A DNA stretch of 64,000 bases from Thermoleophilaceae bacterium (lineage in GTDB: Bacteria; Actinomycetota; Thermoleophilia; Solirubrobacterales; Thermoleophilaceae): NCBI GenBank assembly GCA_014534235.1, contig JACVRW010000002.1, positions 1-64,000 of the forward strand, read 5' to 3'. Position numbers and translations under genes: made by a program. Below, piece after piece: positions 9,743 to 17,636 of this stretch (position 1 is the first letter of the stretch; each line of letters starts with the position of its first letter). Below the pieces are notes generated by a model. The model did no database searches, was not told the origin of the DNA, and saw nothing but the letters and a program-made list of their open reading frames with translations.

Positions 9743-9843
9743 AGGCGCACCGGGTTCGGGGCCTCGATGCCGGGGGTGACGCCGCGGAAGTCAGCGGCGG
9801 CGAGCGGGCCGACGTACCCCATCCCCGCTATGAAGATCGGCAT
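9739..9843 (-). pseudogene. Relic of a UDP-sugar 6-dehydrogenase (internal deletion)
   Basis: A 34-codon frame starts with MPIFIAGMGYVG, which matches the opening Rossmann strand and Gly-x-Gly-Tyr-Val-Gly loop of UDP-GlcNAc/UDP-ManNAc dehydrogenases (WbpA/WecC type). It then runs straight into DFRGVTPGIEAPNPVRL, which resembles the extreme C-terminus of those enzymes. Some 390 residues between them are absent, with the frame kept. Its start overlaps the wecB stop region and its stop overlaps the next start as GTGA, just as a full gene would in this operon. Either a real internal deletion or an assembly collapse could explain it; a random small frame is possible but less likely. Confidence 0.5.
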
Positions 9844-10916
9844 AGGCGGGCAGTGTAGGCGCCGACCACCTCGCAAACACGGTCCGCGGCGTGGCCGCCG
9901 CCGTACAGCTCGGGATGCTCGGCGGGCGGCCGACGCTGAAGCGCGGCGAGCACCGCGTCGCGGTCGAGGTCCACGAGCACGTTCCAGCCGGCGGCGACGG
10001 TCTCCACCCATTCGGTCGACTCGCGCAGGGTCACGCAGGGGACGCCGAGCAGGTAGGCCTCCTTCTGCACGCCGCCCGAGTCGGTGAGGATCGCGCGCGC
10101 GTGGCGGGCGAGCTTCAGGAAGTCGAGGTAGCCGAGCGGCGGAGTGAGCTCCACGTGGGGGGCGGCCTCGAGCCGGTCGAACAGCCCCGCCTGCTCGAGC
10201 CTCGCCTCGGTTCGGGGATGAACCGGAAACGCCACGCGCGCCGGGAGCGCCTCGATCATTTCGACCAGCCGCTCGAGGCGCTCGGGGACGTCCACGTTTC
10301 CGGGCCTGTGCGCGGTGAGGACGAAGTACTCGCTCGGCCCGAGGCCACGGACCTCGAGGATGGGCGACCGCTCCTCTGCGATGTCGCGAAAGGCGAGCGA
10401 CACGTCGGCCATGACGTCGCCCACGAGATGCACCTCGCCGCGGGCGGCCTCGCGGTCGAGGTTCCGGAGCGCCGTCTCAGTCGAGCAGAGCAGCAGGTCG
10501 CTCGCATGGTCCGTGAGGACGCGGTTCAGCTCCTCCGGCATCGTCCGGTCGAATGAGCGCATGCCGGCCTCCACGTGGGCGACCGGGATCCCCGCCTGCG
10601 CGGTCGCAAGCGCACCCGCCAGGGTCGAGTTCGTGTCGCCGTAGACGAGCGCCAGGCCGGGCTCGAGCTCTGAGAGCACCGGCTCGAGCGCGGCCAGGAT
10701 CCGCGCCGTCTGCTCGGTGTTCGTTCCAGAGCCGGCGCCGAGCTGACGGTCCGGGGCGGGCACCCCCAGCTCGTCGAAGAAGACTCGCGAGAGCTCGTCG
10801 TCGTAGTGCTGCCCGGTGTGGACGATCAGCTCCTCGTGCTCCCGGCGCAGCTTGTGGGAGACGGCCGCCGCCTTGACGAACTGCGGCCGATTGCCGACTA
10901 TCGTGACGATCCGCAC
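9828..10916 (-). CDS. wecB: UDP-N-acetylglucosamine 2-epimerase
   Basis: A non-hydrolysing UDP-GlcNAc 2-epimerase (362 residues) of the GT-B-like fold, converting UDP-GlcNAc (or its 3-acetamido uronic acid, as WbpI does) to the manno form. Family signatures are VGNRPQFVKAAAV at the N-terminus, HTGQHYD (residues 33-39), VYGDTNSTLAGAL, HVEAGMRSFDRTMPEE with the catalytic Glu, TAHRPGNVD and the nucleotide-binding TDSGGVQKEAYLLGVPCVTLRESTEW region. The GTG start gives a normal length. It heads the surface-sugar operon. Whether it acts as WecB or as WbpI depends on the missing neighbours. Confidence 0.93.
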   Translation of the reverse strand: MRIVTIVGNRPQFVKAAAVSHKLRREHEELIVHTGQHYDDELSRVFFDELGVPAPDRQLGAGSGTNTEQTARILAALEPVLSELEPGLALVYGDTNSTLAGALATAQAGIPVAHVEAGMRSFDRTMPEELNRVLTDHASDLLLCSTETALRNLDREAARGEVHLVGDVMADVSLAFRDIAEERSPILEVRGLGPSEYFVLTAHRPGNVDVPERLERLVEMIEALPARVAFPVHPRTEARLEQAGLFDRLEAAPHVELTPPLGYLDFLKLARHARAILTDSGGVQKEAYLLGVPCVTLRESTEWVETVAAGWNVLVDLDRDAVLAALQRRPPAEHPELYGGGHAADRVCEVVGAYTARLCRSS

Positions 10917-10946
10917 GGGGATCAGCGGGCCGCCTGGCGTGAGACC

Positions 10947-11765
10947 CTAGCCGGCGAGCTCTTCCTCGATCAGCGCGCTGACCTTGGCGGCCGTTTCGCG
11001 CGTGATCTCGCCCTCCGGCAGCTCGACGTCCTCTATCGCGGCGATCGACTGCGCCTCCCGCGTCGTCGAAGCGAGGAACGCCTCCCGCGCCGCGGCCAGG
11101 TCGTCCATCGTGCATGGCCGCTCAGTGACCGGCATCACGTCCATCACCCGAGCGCGGGTGATCGAAGCGAGGATGTGCTCGTCGAGCGGCGGCGTGCACA
11201 GCGTCCCGGCGGGATCGACCCAGAAGATGGACGAGGTGGGCGCCTCGAGCACCCGGCCGTGCGGCGTGACGAGCAGGGCTTCGTCGAAGCCGCGCTCCCG
11301 CGCGAGCCGGCCGGCGAGCATGTTGGCGGCGTACGAGAGCGACTTGATGCCGTCGAGGACCCGCGTGGGCGCGTACTCCACGACGCCGAGCCGGACGCGC
11401 TCCGGCGTGGGAGGCAGGGGTTCCGTGAGCAGCAGCCGGTGTCCGCCGCGGGTGATGACGATTCGAAGGCACCCGTCGAACTCGGCTCCCCCGCGAGCCG
11501 TGAGCAGCTCGGGAATCTCCGTCTCGAGCTCCGCCCGGGGAACCTCGTCCAGGCGGAGGTTCGCCGCCGAACGCTCGAGGCGGTCGAGGTGATCGACCAG
11601 CGCGAACGGCCGCCCGTCGTAGACCCGGATGACCTCGAAGACGCCGTCGCCGCGCAGGAGGCCCTCGTCGGTAGCCGGGATCGTCGCCTCCGCGGCGGGC
11701 AGCCTTCGCCCGTCGACGCAGGCGAGCTCGGCGGTGGTGGTGGGAGCGGCGAGCTCGTCCGACAT
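10947..11765 (-). CDS. PLP-dependent class IV aminotransferase
   Basis: The 272-residue protein belongs to fold-type IV PLP enzymes (branched-chain aminotransferase, D-amino acid aminotransferase, 4-amino-4-deoxychorismate lyase). It shows DEGLLRGDGVFEVIRVYDG near the N-terminus, the catalytic Lys in LDGIKSLSYAANMLA, and the phosphate-binding EAPTSSIFWV segment. No folate or branched-chain genes are next to it. Two paralogous Ddl genes elsewhere in the window make a D-amino acid aminotransferase role imaginable, but the sequence does not decide between the substrates. It is separated by only 30 nt from wecB, so it may lead that operon. Confidence 0.85.
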   Translation of the reverse strand: MSDELAAPTTTAELACVDGRRLPAAEATIPATDEGLLRGDGVFEVIRVYDGRPFALVDHLDRLERSAANLRLDEVPRAELETEIPELLTARGGAEFDGCLRIVITRGGHRLLLTEPLPPTPERVRLGVVEYAPTRVLDGIKSLSYAANMLAGRLARERGFDEALLVTPHGRVLEAPTSSIFWVDPAGTLCTPPLDEHILASITRARVMDVMPVTERPCTMDDLAAAREAFLASTTREAQSIAAIEDVELPEGEITRETAAKVSALIEEELAG

Positions 11766-11814
11766 GGCTCGGGATGTTGGCAGACGGCCATCGCCTCGCG
11801 CTCGCGGGCAGCCG

Positions 11815-12082
11815 CTAGCCGCGGTCCGACTCTCGCACCAGCAGGCCGCGCGACGCCAGCCGCCCCAGCCCGGCCGTGACGCTGGGGCGGGTTGCCCCGA
11901 CCGGCTTGGCCAGCATCTCCTGGGCGAGCGGCACGGGGATCGAGACGCCTTCGGGGCCGACCCGTCCCCGGCGCTCGGCCAGATGCCAGAACTGGACGAG
12001 TAGCCGGGTCTTCACGTGGTTCAGGTTCGTGACGGCGTCTTCGTCGACGACGCCGACGGAGTACGTGAGTGCGAGATCGTGG
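11815..12082 (-). pseudogene. C-terminal HTH fragment of a Crp/Fnr-type regulator
   Basis: The last 90 or so codons read clearly as a Crp-family winged helix: RLLVQFWHLAERRGRVGPEGVSIPVPLAQE, then the recognition helix region VGATRPSVTAGLGRLASRGLL. Upstream in the same frame there is no cyclic-nucleotide-binding beta barrel, only GC-rich sequence of shadow composition back to a terminator and tRNA gene. Other frames do not contain it either. I therefore call it a 5'-truncated remnant; expression of the isolated HTH domain from a downstream start cannot be excluded. Confidence 0.6.
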
Positions 12083-12370
12083 AGCGGAGTTAGCCCTCCA
12101 GGCACCGGCGATCGACCCCAAAGGCGGTAGCCGGCACGTCCGGCGCGCGGCAAGTGGAACGCCTTCGGGGTCGAAGCGGTGCCAAGGTGAGAGACCTGCG
12201 AAGTACCGTCGTGCTGGAGAGCCGCCCCGCGCCGCGTCCCGTCTCGAGGTCCGTGGCAACGGTGCGGCTCTCGTCGTGCTGTACCCGGGACGCGGCGGGA
12301 CACCCTTGGGCGGTGCATGGCGCGCAACCTCGGCGTGCGCGCGCGGAACCCCACCACCGACGTGCCCGCG
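12083..12370. other. Gene-free stretch
   Basis: About 290 bases between the Crp fragment and the tRNA terminator. It would have to hold the missing N-terminal half of the Crp-like gene, but no frame on either strand shows a cNMP-binding fold. I see nothing else functional in it. Confidence 0.4.
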
Positions 12371-12396
12371 GAAAAAACCCCGCCGTAGCGGGCTTT
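12371..12396 (-). terminator. Rho-independent terminator after tRNA-Lys
   Basis: On the minus strand, CCCGC-TACG-GCGGG is followed by G and six T residues. It lies about 25 nt beyond the 3' end of the tRNA-Lys gene, in the right orientation, and would end the tRNA transcript. Confidence 0.75.
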
Positions 12397-12418
12397 CATG
12401 AGGCTCGCTCGCAGGCGA

Positions 12419-12491
12419 TGGGCCGTGTAGGAATCGAACCTACAACCTTGAGATTAAGAGTCTCCTGCTCTGCCAGTTGAGCTAACGGCCC
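12419..12491 (-). tRNA. tRNA-Lys (anticodon CTT)
   Basis: Read on the minus strand, the 73-nt sequence forms a full cloverleaf: 7-bp acceptor stem GGGCCGT/ACGGCCC with discriminator A, D arm with GCTC...GAGC, anticodon loop CTCTTAA centred on CTT, and T arm TAGG-TTCGAAT-CCTA. CCA is not encoded. A promoter with -10 TAGAAT lies just upstream and a terminator just downstream, so it is an independent unit. Confidence 0.97.
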
Positions 12492-12499
12492 GCAGCGCG

Positions 12500-12528
12500 A
12501 TTCTAGAAGACGGGCTGGGGAGCGTCAG
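12500..12528 (-). promoter_or_regulatory. Promoter of tRNA-Lys
   Basis: On the minus strand, CTGACG (12523-12528) and TAGAAT (12500-12505) are separated by 17 nt, matching the sigma-70 -35/-10 arrangement. The -10 box is 8 nt before the tRNA 5' end. The -35 overlaps the stop codon region of the STAS gene. Confidence 0.65.
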
Positions 12529-12884
12529 TCCGTCGCAGGCGACTTGACCGCCTCGAGGGCATCCTCCCGGGACTCGTGGATCGGGAAGACGCGATCGAGG
12601 CCGGTGATCTCGAAGATCTTGGTGATGTTCTCGTCGGTGCAGACCAGGGCCAGCGATCCGCCCGCGGGGCGAAGCCGCTTTACGCCGCCCACGAGCACGC
12701 CGAGCGTGGTGGAGTCGATGAAGGTCGCCTTCGAGAGATCGACCACGATCCGCTTCTTGCCCGACTCGATCAGATCGACCATCCGCTCCTTGAACTCCGG
12801 GGCGGTGTAGAGGTCCACTTCGCCACCGAGCTCGATCACGTGGGTGGTGTCGTCGATCGCCTCGTCCTCGATGTGGAAGTTCAC
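12525..12884 (-). CDS. STAS-domain anti-sigma factor antagonist
   Basis: A 119-residue single STAS domain of the SpoIIAA/RsbV type. The signature is VDLSKATFIDSTTLGVLVGG: the Ser of DST is the usual phosphorylation site that controls binding to an anti-sigma kinase. The N-terminal strand DTTHVIELGGEVDLYTAPEF is typical. The GTG start at 12884 has GGGGGAAG close upstream. No anti-sigma kinase or sigma factor gene is adjacent, so its partner is unknown. Confidence 0.9.
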   Translation of the reverse strand: MNFHIEDEAIDDTTHVIELGGEVDLYTAPEFKERMVDLIESGKKRIVVDLSKATFIDSTTLGVLVGGVKRLRPAGGSLALVCTDENITKIFEITGLDRVFPIHESREDALEAVKSPATD

Positions 12885-12930
12885 GCTTCCCCCTGCGTGT
12901 CGTTCGTTGAGCCGGCCCGGCGCCGGAACA

Positions 12931-13596
12931 CTACTGCGACCCCCCGCCCTGCTGCTGCGGGGGCTTCTTCAGCCGCTCAGCTTGCTGCTTGACCGCCTTC
13001 TTCTGCCCCTTGGGGGCGAGGTCAACCGCCTTCTGGGTGGCGAGGTCCGCGGTGCGCGTATCCCCGGCCAGCGCGGCGTACGCCACCAGCTGGAGGTATG
13101 ACGTGGAGTCGTTCTGCGCCTCGGCGAGGATCGCAGCGGCCTTCTGCGCCTCCTTTGGCTGGTTCAGGGCGCCCACGTCGTAGACACGCAGCGCGTACGT
13201 CGCGGTGGACGGGCTCGGCTTTCCGTCCACCGAAGACAGATACCTCTGCCAGGCCGCGCTCGCCTTGCGCAGCTCGTCCTTCGCGTCGTCGGAAAACGCG
13301 CTGGCGCCCGACTCCTGCTGGGTCGTCGCGAGCTGGTAGTAGTCGCGGACGAGCTCCTGGAGCGCGGCCTCGTTGCGCGGGTTGGCGGCGACCCGCTTCT
13401 CCAGCCGGTCGATGCGCTCCTCGATGGCGCTGTTGGGGTCGCCCCCGCCGCCACGCTCGCTGAACGCGTCGAAGAGGCCGCCCGAGACATCGCCCCCGAT
13501 GCCGAAGAGGACGAGCCCACCGCCCATGAGCACGGCGAGCGCGAGGTAGGTAGCTTGCACGGCGCGACGGCGCCGGCCCCTCAGATCGAACAGCAT
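12931..13596 (-). CDS. Membrane-anchored TPR-like protein
   Basis: The 221-residue protein begins with a basic segment (LRGRRRRA) and one hydrophobic helix at about residues 15-34, giving an N-in, C-out topology. The extracytoplasmic part is alpha-helical with TPR-like spacing: a RLEKRVAANPRNEAALQELVRDYYQLA unit, then pairs of helices to about residue 200. It ends in a Lys/Gln/Pro-rich tail. It sits 32 nt downstream of tatC with the same strand, so it may be cotranscribed with tatA-tatC. Function unknown. Confidence 0.7.
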   Translation of the reverse strand: MLFDLRGRRRRAVQATYLALAVLMGGGLVLFGIGGDVSGGLFDAFSERGGGGDPNSAIEERIDRLEKRVAANPRNEAALQELVRDYYQLATTQQESGASAFSDDAKDELRKASAAWQRYLSSVDGKPSPSTATYALRVYDVGALNQPKEAQKAAAILAEAQNDSTSYLQLVAYAALAGDTRTADLATQKAVDLAPKGQKKAVKQQAERLKKPPQQQGGGSQ

Positions 13597-13627
13597 GCCG
13601 GGCTTAGGCTAGCGACGCCGTTCGGGT

Positions 13628-14395
13628 CTACGAGCCCTCGGCGGAGGCCACCTGATCGGATACTTCGGCGGACGGCCGCCCCAGCGCGGACGCCAGCCAG
13701 ATGCTCAGCTCGTAGAGCGCAATCAGAGGGATCATCTCGAGCAGCAGCGTGATCGGGTCGAGCGTCGGCAAGAGGGACGCGAGCACCGCGATCACGACGA
13801 TCGCGTAGCGCCGGCTCCTGCGCAGCTTCTCCGCGCTCGTCACGCCAAGCCGGCAGGCCACCAGCACTCCCACGGGGATCTGGAAGCCGATGCCCATCGC
13901 GATCATCAGCAGCGTGACGAACGAGTAGTAGTCCCGCGCGCGGACCTGCGTGTTGAACTCGTCCGCGTTGAAGTTGAGCAGGAAGTCCAGGGCGGGGGTC
14001 AGGACGATGAAGTAGCAGAAGACGACGCCCGCGACGAACAGCACCGGCACGAGCATCAGGAGCGGGAACGCCACGCGCTTCTCGGTCGGGCTGAACGCCG
14101 GAAGGACAAACGCGTAGAGCTGGTAGAGGATCACCGGCAACGAGATCAGGAGCGCCGCGTACGCAGCGTTGGTGAGCGTGGTGTAGAACGCCTCCGCGGG
14201 GCCCAGCGTGATCGGCTCGATGCCCTCCGGCAGCGGCCGGTTGACGATCTCGAGGACCAGGTGGTTCTGCCAGGCGGTAAGGCTCCAGGCGACGACGAAC
14301 GCGACTACGCAGATTATGAGCCGCGACCGGAGCTCATCCAGGTGCTCTACGACCGAGAGCCGGTCCTCGTGGCCGATCGGCCGGATGGGCGGCAC
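13628..14395 (-). CDS. tatC: Sec-independent protein translocase TatC
   Basis: TatC is the receptor of the twin-arginine translocon that exports folded proteins. The 255-residue product has six membrane segments. Conserved elements are the N-terminal HLDELRSRLI (Glu-Leu-Arg that contacts the RR signal), FxxxL-rich transmembrane helix 1, SPTEKRVAFPLL before helix 3, and the AMGIGFQIPVGVLVACRLGV helix. It starts 3 nt after tatA. The Rieske protein QcrA encoded in this window carries a twin-Arg-like N-terminus and may be a client. Confidence 0.95.
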   Translation of the reverse strand: MPPIRPIGHEDRLSVVEHLDELRSRLIICVVAFVVAWSLTAWQNHLVLEIVNRPLPEGIEPITLGPAEAFYTTLTNAAYAALLISLPVILYQLYAFVLPAFSPTEKRVAFPLLMLVPVLFVAGVVFCYFIVLTPALDFLLNFNADEFNTQVRARDYYSFVTLLMIAMGIGFQIPVGVLVACRLGVTSAEKLRRSRRYAIVVIAVLASLLPTLDPITLLLEMIPLIALYELSIWLASALGRPSAEVSDQVASAEGS

Positions 14396-14398
14396 GTA

Positions 14399-14638
14399 CT
14401 ACTGCCGGTCGCCGGCGGCCGGGCTCGCCGTCGCCCCCGGCTTCTCGGAGGCGTCCTCCGAGGCCTCGAGGCGCTCACGCTCCCTGTCCTTGCCGGTCAC
14501 GGAGTCCTTGAACTCACGCATGCCCCGCCCGAGCGAACGCCCCAGGTCCGGCAGGCGCTTGGGGCCGAAGATCACGAGCACGATGATCAGGACGATGACG
14601 ATCTCGAGTGGGCCCGGTGTCCACATGGCAGTTCGCAT
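14399..14638 (-). CDS. tatA: Sec-independent protein translocase TatA
   Basis: The 79-residue protein has one N-terminal membrane helix (GPLEIVIVLIIVLVIFG), the FGPKRLPDLGRSLGRGMREFK amphipathic helix that is diagnostic for TatA/TatE, and a charged, disordered tail. It forms the protein-conducting part of the Tat system with TatC, encoded immediately downstream. A second in-frame ATG at codon 5 is an alternative start. Confidence 0.95.
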   Translation of the reverse strand: MRTAMWTPGPLEIVIVLIIVLVIFGPKRLPDLGRSLGRGMREFKDSVTGKDRERERLEASEDASEKPGATASPAAGDRQ

Positions 14639-14668
14639 GGTAGCGGCGCAGCGCGGTCAGGACGCGCC

Positions 14669-15241
14669 TCACGAGTCCTTCTCGAAGTTGAGGTAGTAGC
14701 GGGACGGGGTGGGTCCACGCTGGCCCTTGTACTTCGAGCCGGTTGTCTCGCTGCCGTACGGGGTGTCGGCCTCGCTCGTCATTTGCAGGAACGAGATCTG
14801 GCCGATCTTCATCCCCGGATAGATGGCGATCGGAAGGTTTGCCACGTTGGAGAGCTCGAGGGTGAGGTGACCGTCCCAGCCGGCATCGACGAACCCCGCG
14901 GTTGAATGGATGAGCAGCCCCAGACGCCCCAAAGAGCTCTTCCCCTCTAGCCGGGCAACCAGATCCGGCCCCAGGGCTACCCGCTCGAGCGTCGACCCGA
15001 GGACGAACTCCCCGGGGTGCAGGATGAACGACTTGCCGTCATCGACCTCCACCAGCTCGGTCAGGTCCTCCTGCGCCTGCTTTGGGTCGATGTACGGAGT
15101 GGTGTCGTTCCGGAAGACCCGGAAGTAGCGATCCACACGGACATCCACCGACGACGGCTGGATCGCCCTCTCGTCGAGCGGGTCGATGACGATCCCGCCC
15201 GACACGAGCTCATCGCGAATCGAGCGGTCCGAGAGGATCAC
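14669..15241 (-). CDS. dcd: dCTP deaminase
   Basis: Deaminates dCTP to dUTP for thymidylate synthesis; actinobacterial homologues can also hydrolyse dUTP to dUMP, which the sequence here does not settle. The 190-residue protein begins [12 protein letters not shown], matching the family start. Other features are [43 protein letters not shown] (catalytic Glu region) and [10 protein letters not shown] near the end. I chose GTG 15241 rather than an upstream in-frame ATG because homologues start exactly there and a -10 box lies 6 nt before it. Confidence 0.95.
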   Translation of the reverse strand: MILSDRSIRDELVSGGIVIDPLDERAIQPSSVDVRVDRYFRVFRNDTTPYIDPKQAQEDLTELVEVDDGKSFILHPGEFVLGSTLERVALGPDLVARLEGKSSLGRLGLLIHSTAGFVDAGWDGHLTLELSNVANLPIAIYPGMKIGQISFLQMTSEADTPYGSETTGSKYKGQRGPTPSRYYLNFEKDS

Positions 15242-15247
15242 GCCCGC

Positions 15248-15253
15248 AGCGTA
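15248..15253 (-). promoter_or_regulatory. Putative -10 box of dcd (TACGCT), leaderless
   Basis: On the minus strand TACGCT ends 6 nt before the GTG of dcd. No ribosome binding site is present, which fits a leaderless mRNA. Confidence 0.4.
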
Positions 15254-15278
15254 CAAACGGGCCGAACCGTCCGATGCC

Positions 15279-15304
15279 GTGTCAACTTGGTGTCGCAGGA
15301 GAAC
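15279..15304. repeat. Dispersed repeat GTGTCAA-N3-GGTGTCG(C/T)AGGAGAAC, copy 1
   Basis: Plus-strand GTGTCAA, 3 nt, then GGTGTCGCAGGAGAAC. The same arrangement with identical spacing occurs at 41988-42013, differing in the spacer and one base. It lies in the intergenic region upstream of dcd. The right end resembles the arm of the inverted repeat at 62074. Confidence 0.5.
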
Positions 15305-15468
15305 AGCAGACGCGCTCGGGCGGGCGGGGTGTGCGGCCCGCAAGCCATCCGATTTCGTCGGCCGAACGTAAGTAACGCGAAAGCTCGTCGGTTGACAGAT
15401 TGGAAGGCGCGGGATTCGCCCTTCAAGGTTCGGGCGGACCTGCCGATACGCAAGGCAAAGGACTCGTG

Positions 15469-15894
15469 ATGGATGGCCCTGGAGAGCAGTCCCACCTCGT
15501 GAAGCGCGTTGTTCTTCCGAGCGGGAAGACGATCGAGGTCGTGTACTCCCGCCAGGCTGACTCCGCGCGCTTCGAGCGGGGGCGCCCTCGCGCCGAGCCT
15601 CACCAGGACCTTCACGTCTGCATCGAGTGCTCGTGCGAGTTCGTCTATCCCGTCCAATGGGAGGAGGCCGGGCCTGTCAACTGGACCGTGCTGCTGCACT
15701 GCCCGAACTGCCAGCTGTATCGGGAGGGCGTCTTCGCGCAGGACACGGTCGAGGCCTTCGACGAGGAGCTTGATCGCGGCGCGAGCATGCTCGAACGCGA
15801 CTACGCGCGGCTCGTGCACGCCAACATGTCCCAGGAGATTGACCTCTTCGTGGTCGCCCTCGCCGCGGACGCCATCCTTCCCGAGGATTTCTGA
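15469..15894 (+). CDS. Conserved-type hypothetical zinc-ribbon protein
   Basis: The 141-residue product has one striking element: [13 protein letters not shown] (Cys-x2-Cys-x-Cys) and about 24 residues later LHCPNCQ (CxxC), a likely zinc ribbon. The rest is acidic and helical, ending with [15 protein letters not shown] chose ATG 15469; the frame is open further upstream (to about 15400) but that part has atypical composition. It is divergent from dcd and convergent with the polyprenyl synthase. I do not recognise the family. Confidence 0.7.
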   Translation: MDGPGEQSHLVKRVVLPSGKTIEVVYSRQADSARFERGRPRAEPHQDLHVCIECSCEFVYPVQWEEAGPVNWTVLLHCPNCQLYREGVFAQDTVEAFDEELDRGASMLERDYARLVHANMSQEIDLFVVALAADAILPEDF

Positions 15895-15916
15895 TCGGCG
15901 CCGCGGCGCTCTGTGG

Positions 15917-16897
15917 TCAGGCGTAGCGCTCGACCACGCCATCCGCCACCAGGTCCAGGGCGCGGCGACGATCGCCCGCTAGCTCCAGCCCGGCGAGGAC
16001 AGCCTTCGCCTCCGCGACGTGGGTGAGCGCTTCTCGCCTGGCCATCTCCAGTGAGCCGGTGCCTGCGATCCGGTCGCAGATCGCCGCCGCCCGGGTAGCG
16101 TCGGTCACCGTGCGCAGGTCAAGCTCGGCGAGGTCAGGGTCGAGGCCGCGGGCGAGGATCAGCGGCAGAGTGACCGTGCCGTCCAGCAGGTCGGCCCCGC
16201 GCGGCTTTCCGGTGCGCTCGGTCGGCCCCGATACGTCGAGCACGTCATCGAGCATCTGGAAGGCGAGACCGACGTGCGCGCCGAACATACCGATCTCGTT
16301 GGAGAGCTGCGGTCGCTCGCTGAACAGGGCGCCCAGCCGGCACGACGCCTCGAACAGGCTCGCCGTCTTGAGCCGGCAGCGCTCAACGTAGCGCTCGGGA
16401 GTCACGTCCCCGCGCCAGGCGTCCCGGCGCTGCATCAGCTCGCCGCGCGCGAGCGCCGACGAGGCGGCAGAAAGCGTCCGGATGGCCTCCTCGCTGCGGG
16501 TCGAGACGAGCTCAGCGAACGCCCGCGAGAACAGCATGTCACCGGTCGCGGTGGCCACGAGACGACCGCCCTGCGCGAAGACCGTCGGTCGCCCGCGGCG
16601 CAGCTCGGCACGGTCGAGCACGTCGTCGTGGACGAGCGTGGCCATGTGGACCAGCTCCACCGCCACCGCGGCGGCGACCAACCGCCCGTCACCCCGGCTG
16701 GCGGCGCAGAGAAAGACGAGCACCGGTCGAAGGCGCTTGCCTCCGGCGGACAGGATCGCCGTCGCGTGCCGGGCGAGTTCGGCTCCGTAGCCCTCCGCCA
16801 CCTCGGCGAGGCGATCCTCCGTTCGTGCCAGGAGCCGCGACAGCTCCGGGCCGCCGGCCGTAAGCACCGCGCTGAGCTGGGCCTGGACCGTATTCAT
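15917..16897 (-). CDS. Trans-polyprenyl diphosphate synthase (menaquinone side chain)
   Basis: Builds long-chain polyprenyl diphosphates from isopentenyl diphosphate. The 326-residue protein has the GGKRLRPVLVFL motif near residue 55, the first Asp-rich motif in LVHDDVLD followed by RRGRPTV, and the second in FQMLDDVLDVSG, plus the KT and GTVTLPLIL elements. The ATG overlaps the stop of menG (ATGA), and qcr genes follow upstream in the same direction, so the enzyme most likely makes the menaquinone tail used by the bc complex. Chain length cannot be read from the sequence with certainty. Confidence 0.93.
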   Translation of the reverse strand: MNTVQAQLSAVLTAGGPELSRLLARTEDRLAEVAEGYGAELARHATAILSAGGKRLRPVLVFLCAASRGDGRLVAAAVAVELVHMATLVHDDVLDRAELRRGRPTVFAQGGRLVATATGDMLFSRAFAELVSTRSEEAIRTLSAASSALARGELMQRRDAWRGDVTPERYVERCRLKTASLFEASCRLGALFSERPQLSNEIGMFGAHVGLAFQMLDDVLDVSGPTERTGKPRGADLLDGTVTLPLILARGLDPDLAELDLRTVTDATRAAAICDRIAGTGSLEMARREALTHVAEAKAVLAGLELAGDRRRALDLVADGVVERYA

Positions 16898-17625
16898 GGC
16901 CGGCGGGTGCCGCCATGCAGAGCGATTATCCCGCCGGCCGTCAGGATCCAGCGCAGGTCCTCGAGCCCGGCCGCCTCCATCCGCGCCGCGAGCTCCTCCG
17001 GGCCGGGAAAGCGACGCACGCTGCTCGGCAGGTAGACGTACGCCTCGGGATCGGCGGCGAGCCGGCCGAGCACCGGCACGGCGTGGTCGAACCACGCTTT
17101 GAAGAACCATGACAGCGGCGGCTTCTCCGGAGTGGTGATCTCCAGCACCACCACGCGACCGCCGGGGCGCGTCACCCTCACCATCTCCCGCAGGCCGCGA
17201 TCGAGATCGGCGAAGTTGCGGGCGCCGAAGCCGACCGTCACGGCGTCGAACTCGGCGTCCCCGTACGGCAGGGCCAGCGCGTCGCCTCGCTGGAAGGAGA
17301 TCCACGGCGCCTTGGCGCGGGCGACCCCGAGCATCGCGGGCGCGAAGTCGATCCCGGTCACGGATGCCCCCCGCCGCGCAAGTTCGATCGCTAGGTCGCC
17401 GGTTCCGGTGGCCACGTCGAGCGCGCGCGAGCCCGGTCGAACGCGCGCCAGGTCGGCGGCACGTTCCCGCCAGCGGTGATGGAGGCCCGCCGTCATGACA
17501 GAGTTCATCCGGTCGTAGACCCAGGCGATGCGGTCGAACATCGCGCGCACCTGGGCCTCCGGCATGGCGCCCGACGCGGGGCCGGCATCGTTCGGGCCCA
17601 GGGGGGCGCCCCCGGGACGTGCCAA
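16894..17625 (-). CDS. menG: Demethylmenaquinone methyltransferase
   Basis: SAM-dependent C-methyltransferase of the UbiE/MenG family, last step of menaquinone synthesis. Family signatures are MFDRIAWVYDRMNSVMT near residue 30, the SAM site LDVATGTGDLAIEL, FDAVTVGFGARNFADL and the RVTRPGGRVVVLEI strand. It is 243 residues from the first start; ATG at 17565 (MPEAQVRAMF) would give 223 residues and is equally reasonable. It overlaps the polyprenyl synthase by 4 nt and lies 11 nt after qcrC. Confidence 0.94.
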   Translation of the reverse strand: MARPGGAPLGPNDAGPASGAMPEAQVRAMFDRIAWVYDRMNSVMTAGLHHRWRERAADLARVRPGSRALDVATGTGDLAIELARRGASVTGIDFAPAMLGVARAKAPWISFQRGDALALPYGDAEFDAVTVGFGARNFADLDRGLREMVRVTRPGGRVVVLEITTPEKPPLSWFFKAWFDHAVPVLGRLAADPEAYVYLPSSVRRFPGPEELAARMEAAGLEDLRWILTAGGIIALHGGTRRP

Positions 17626-17636
17626 CTGGGGTGAGG

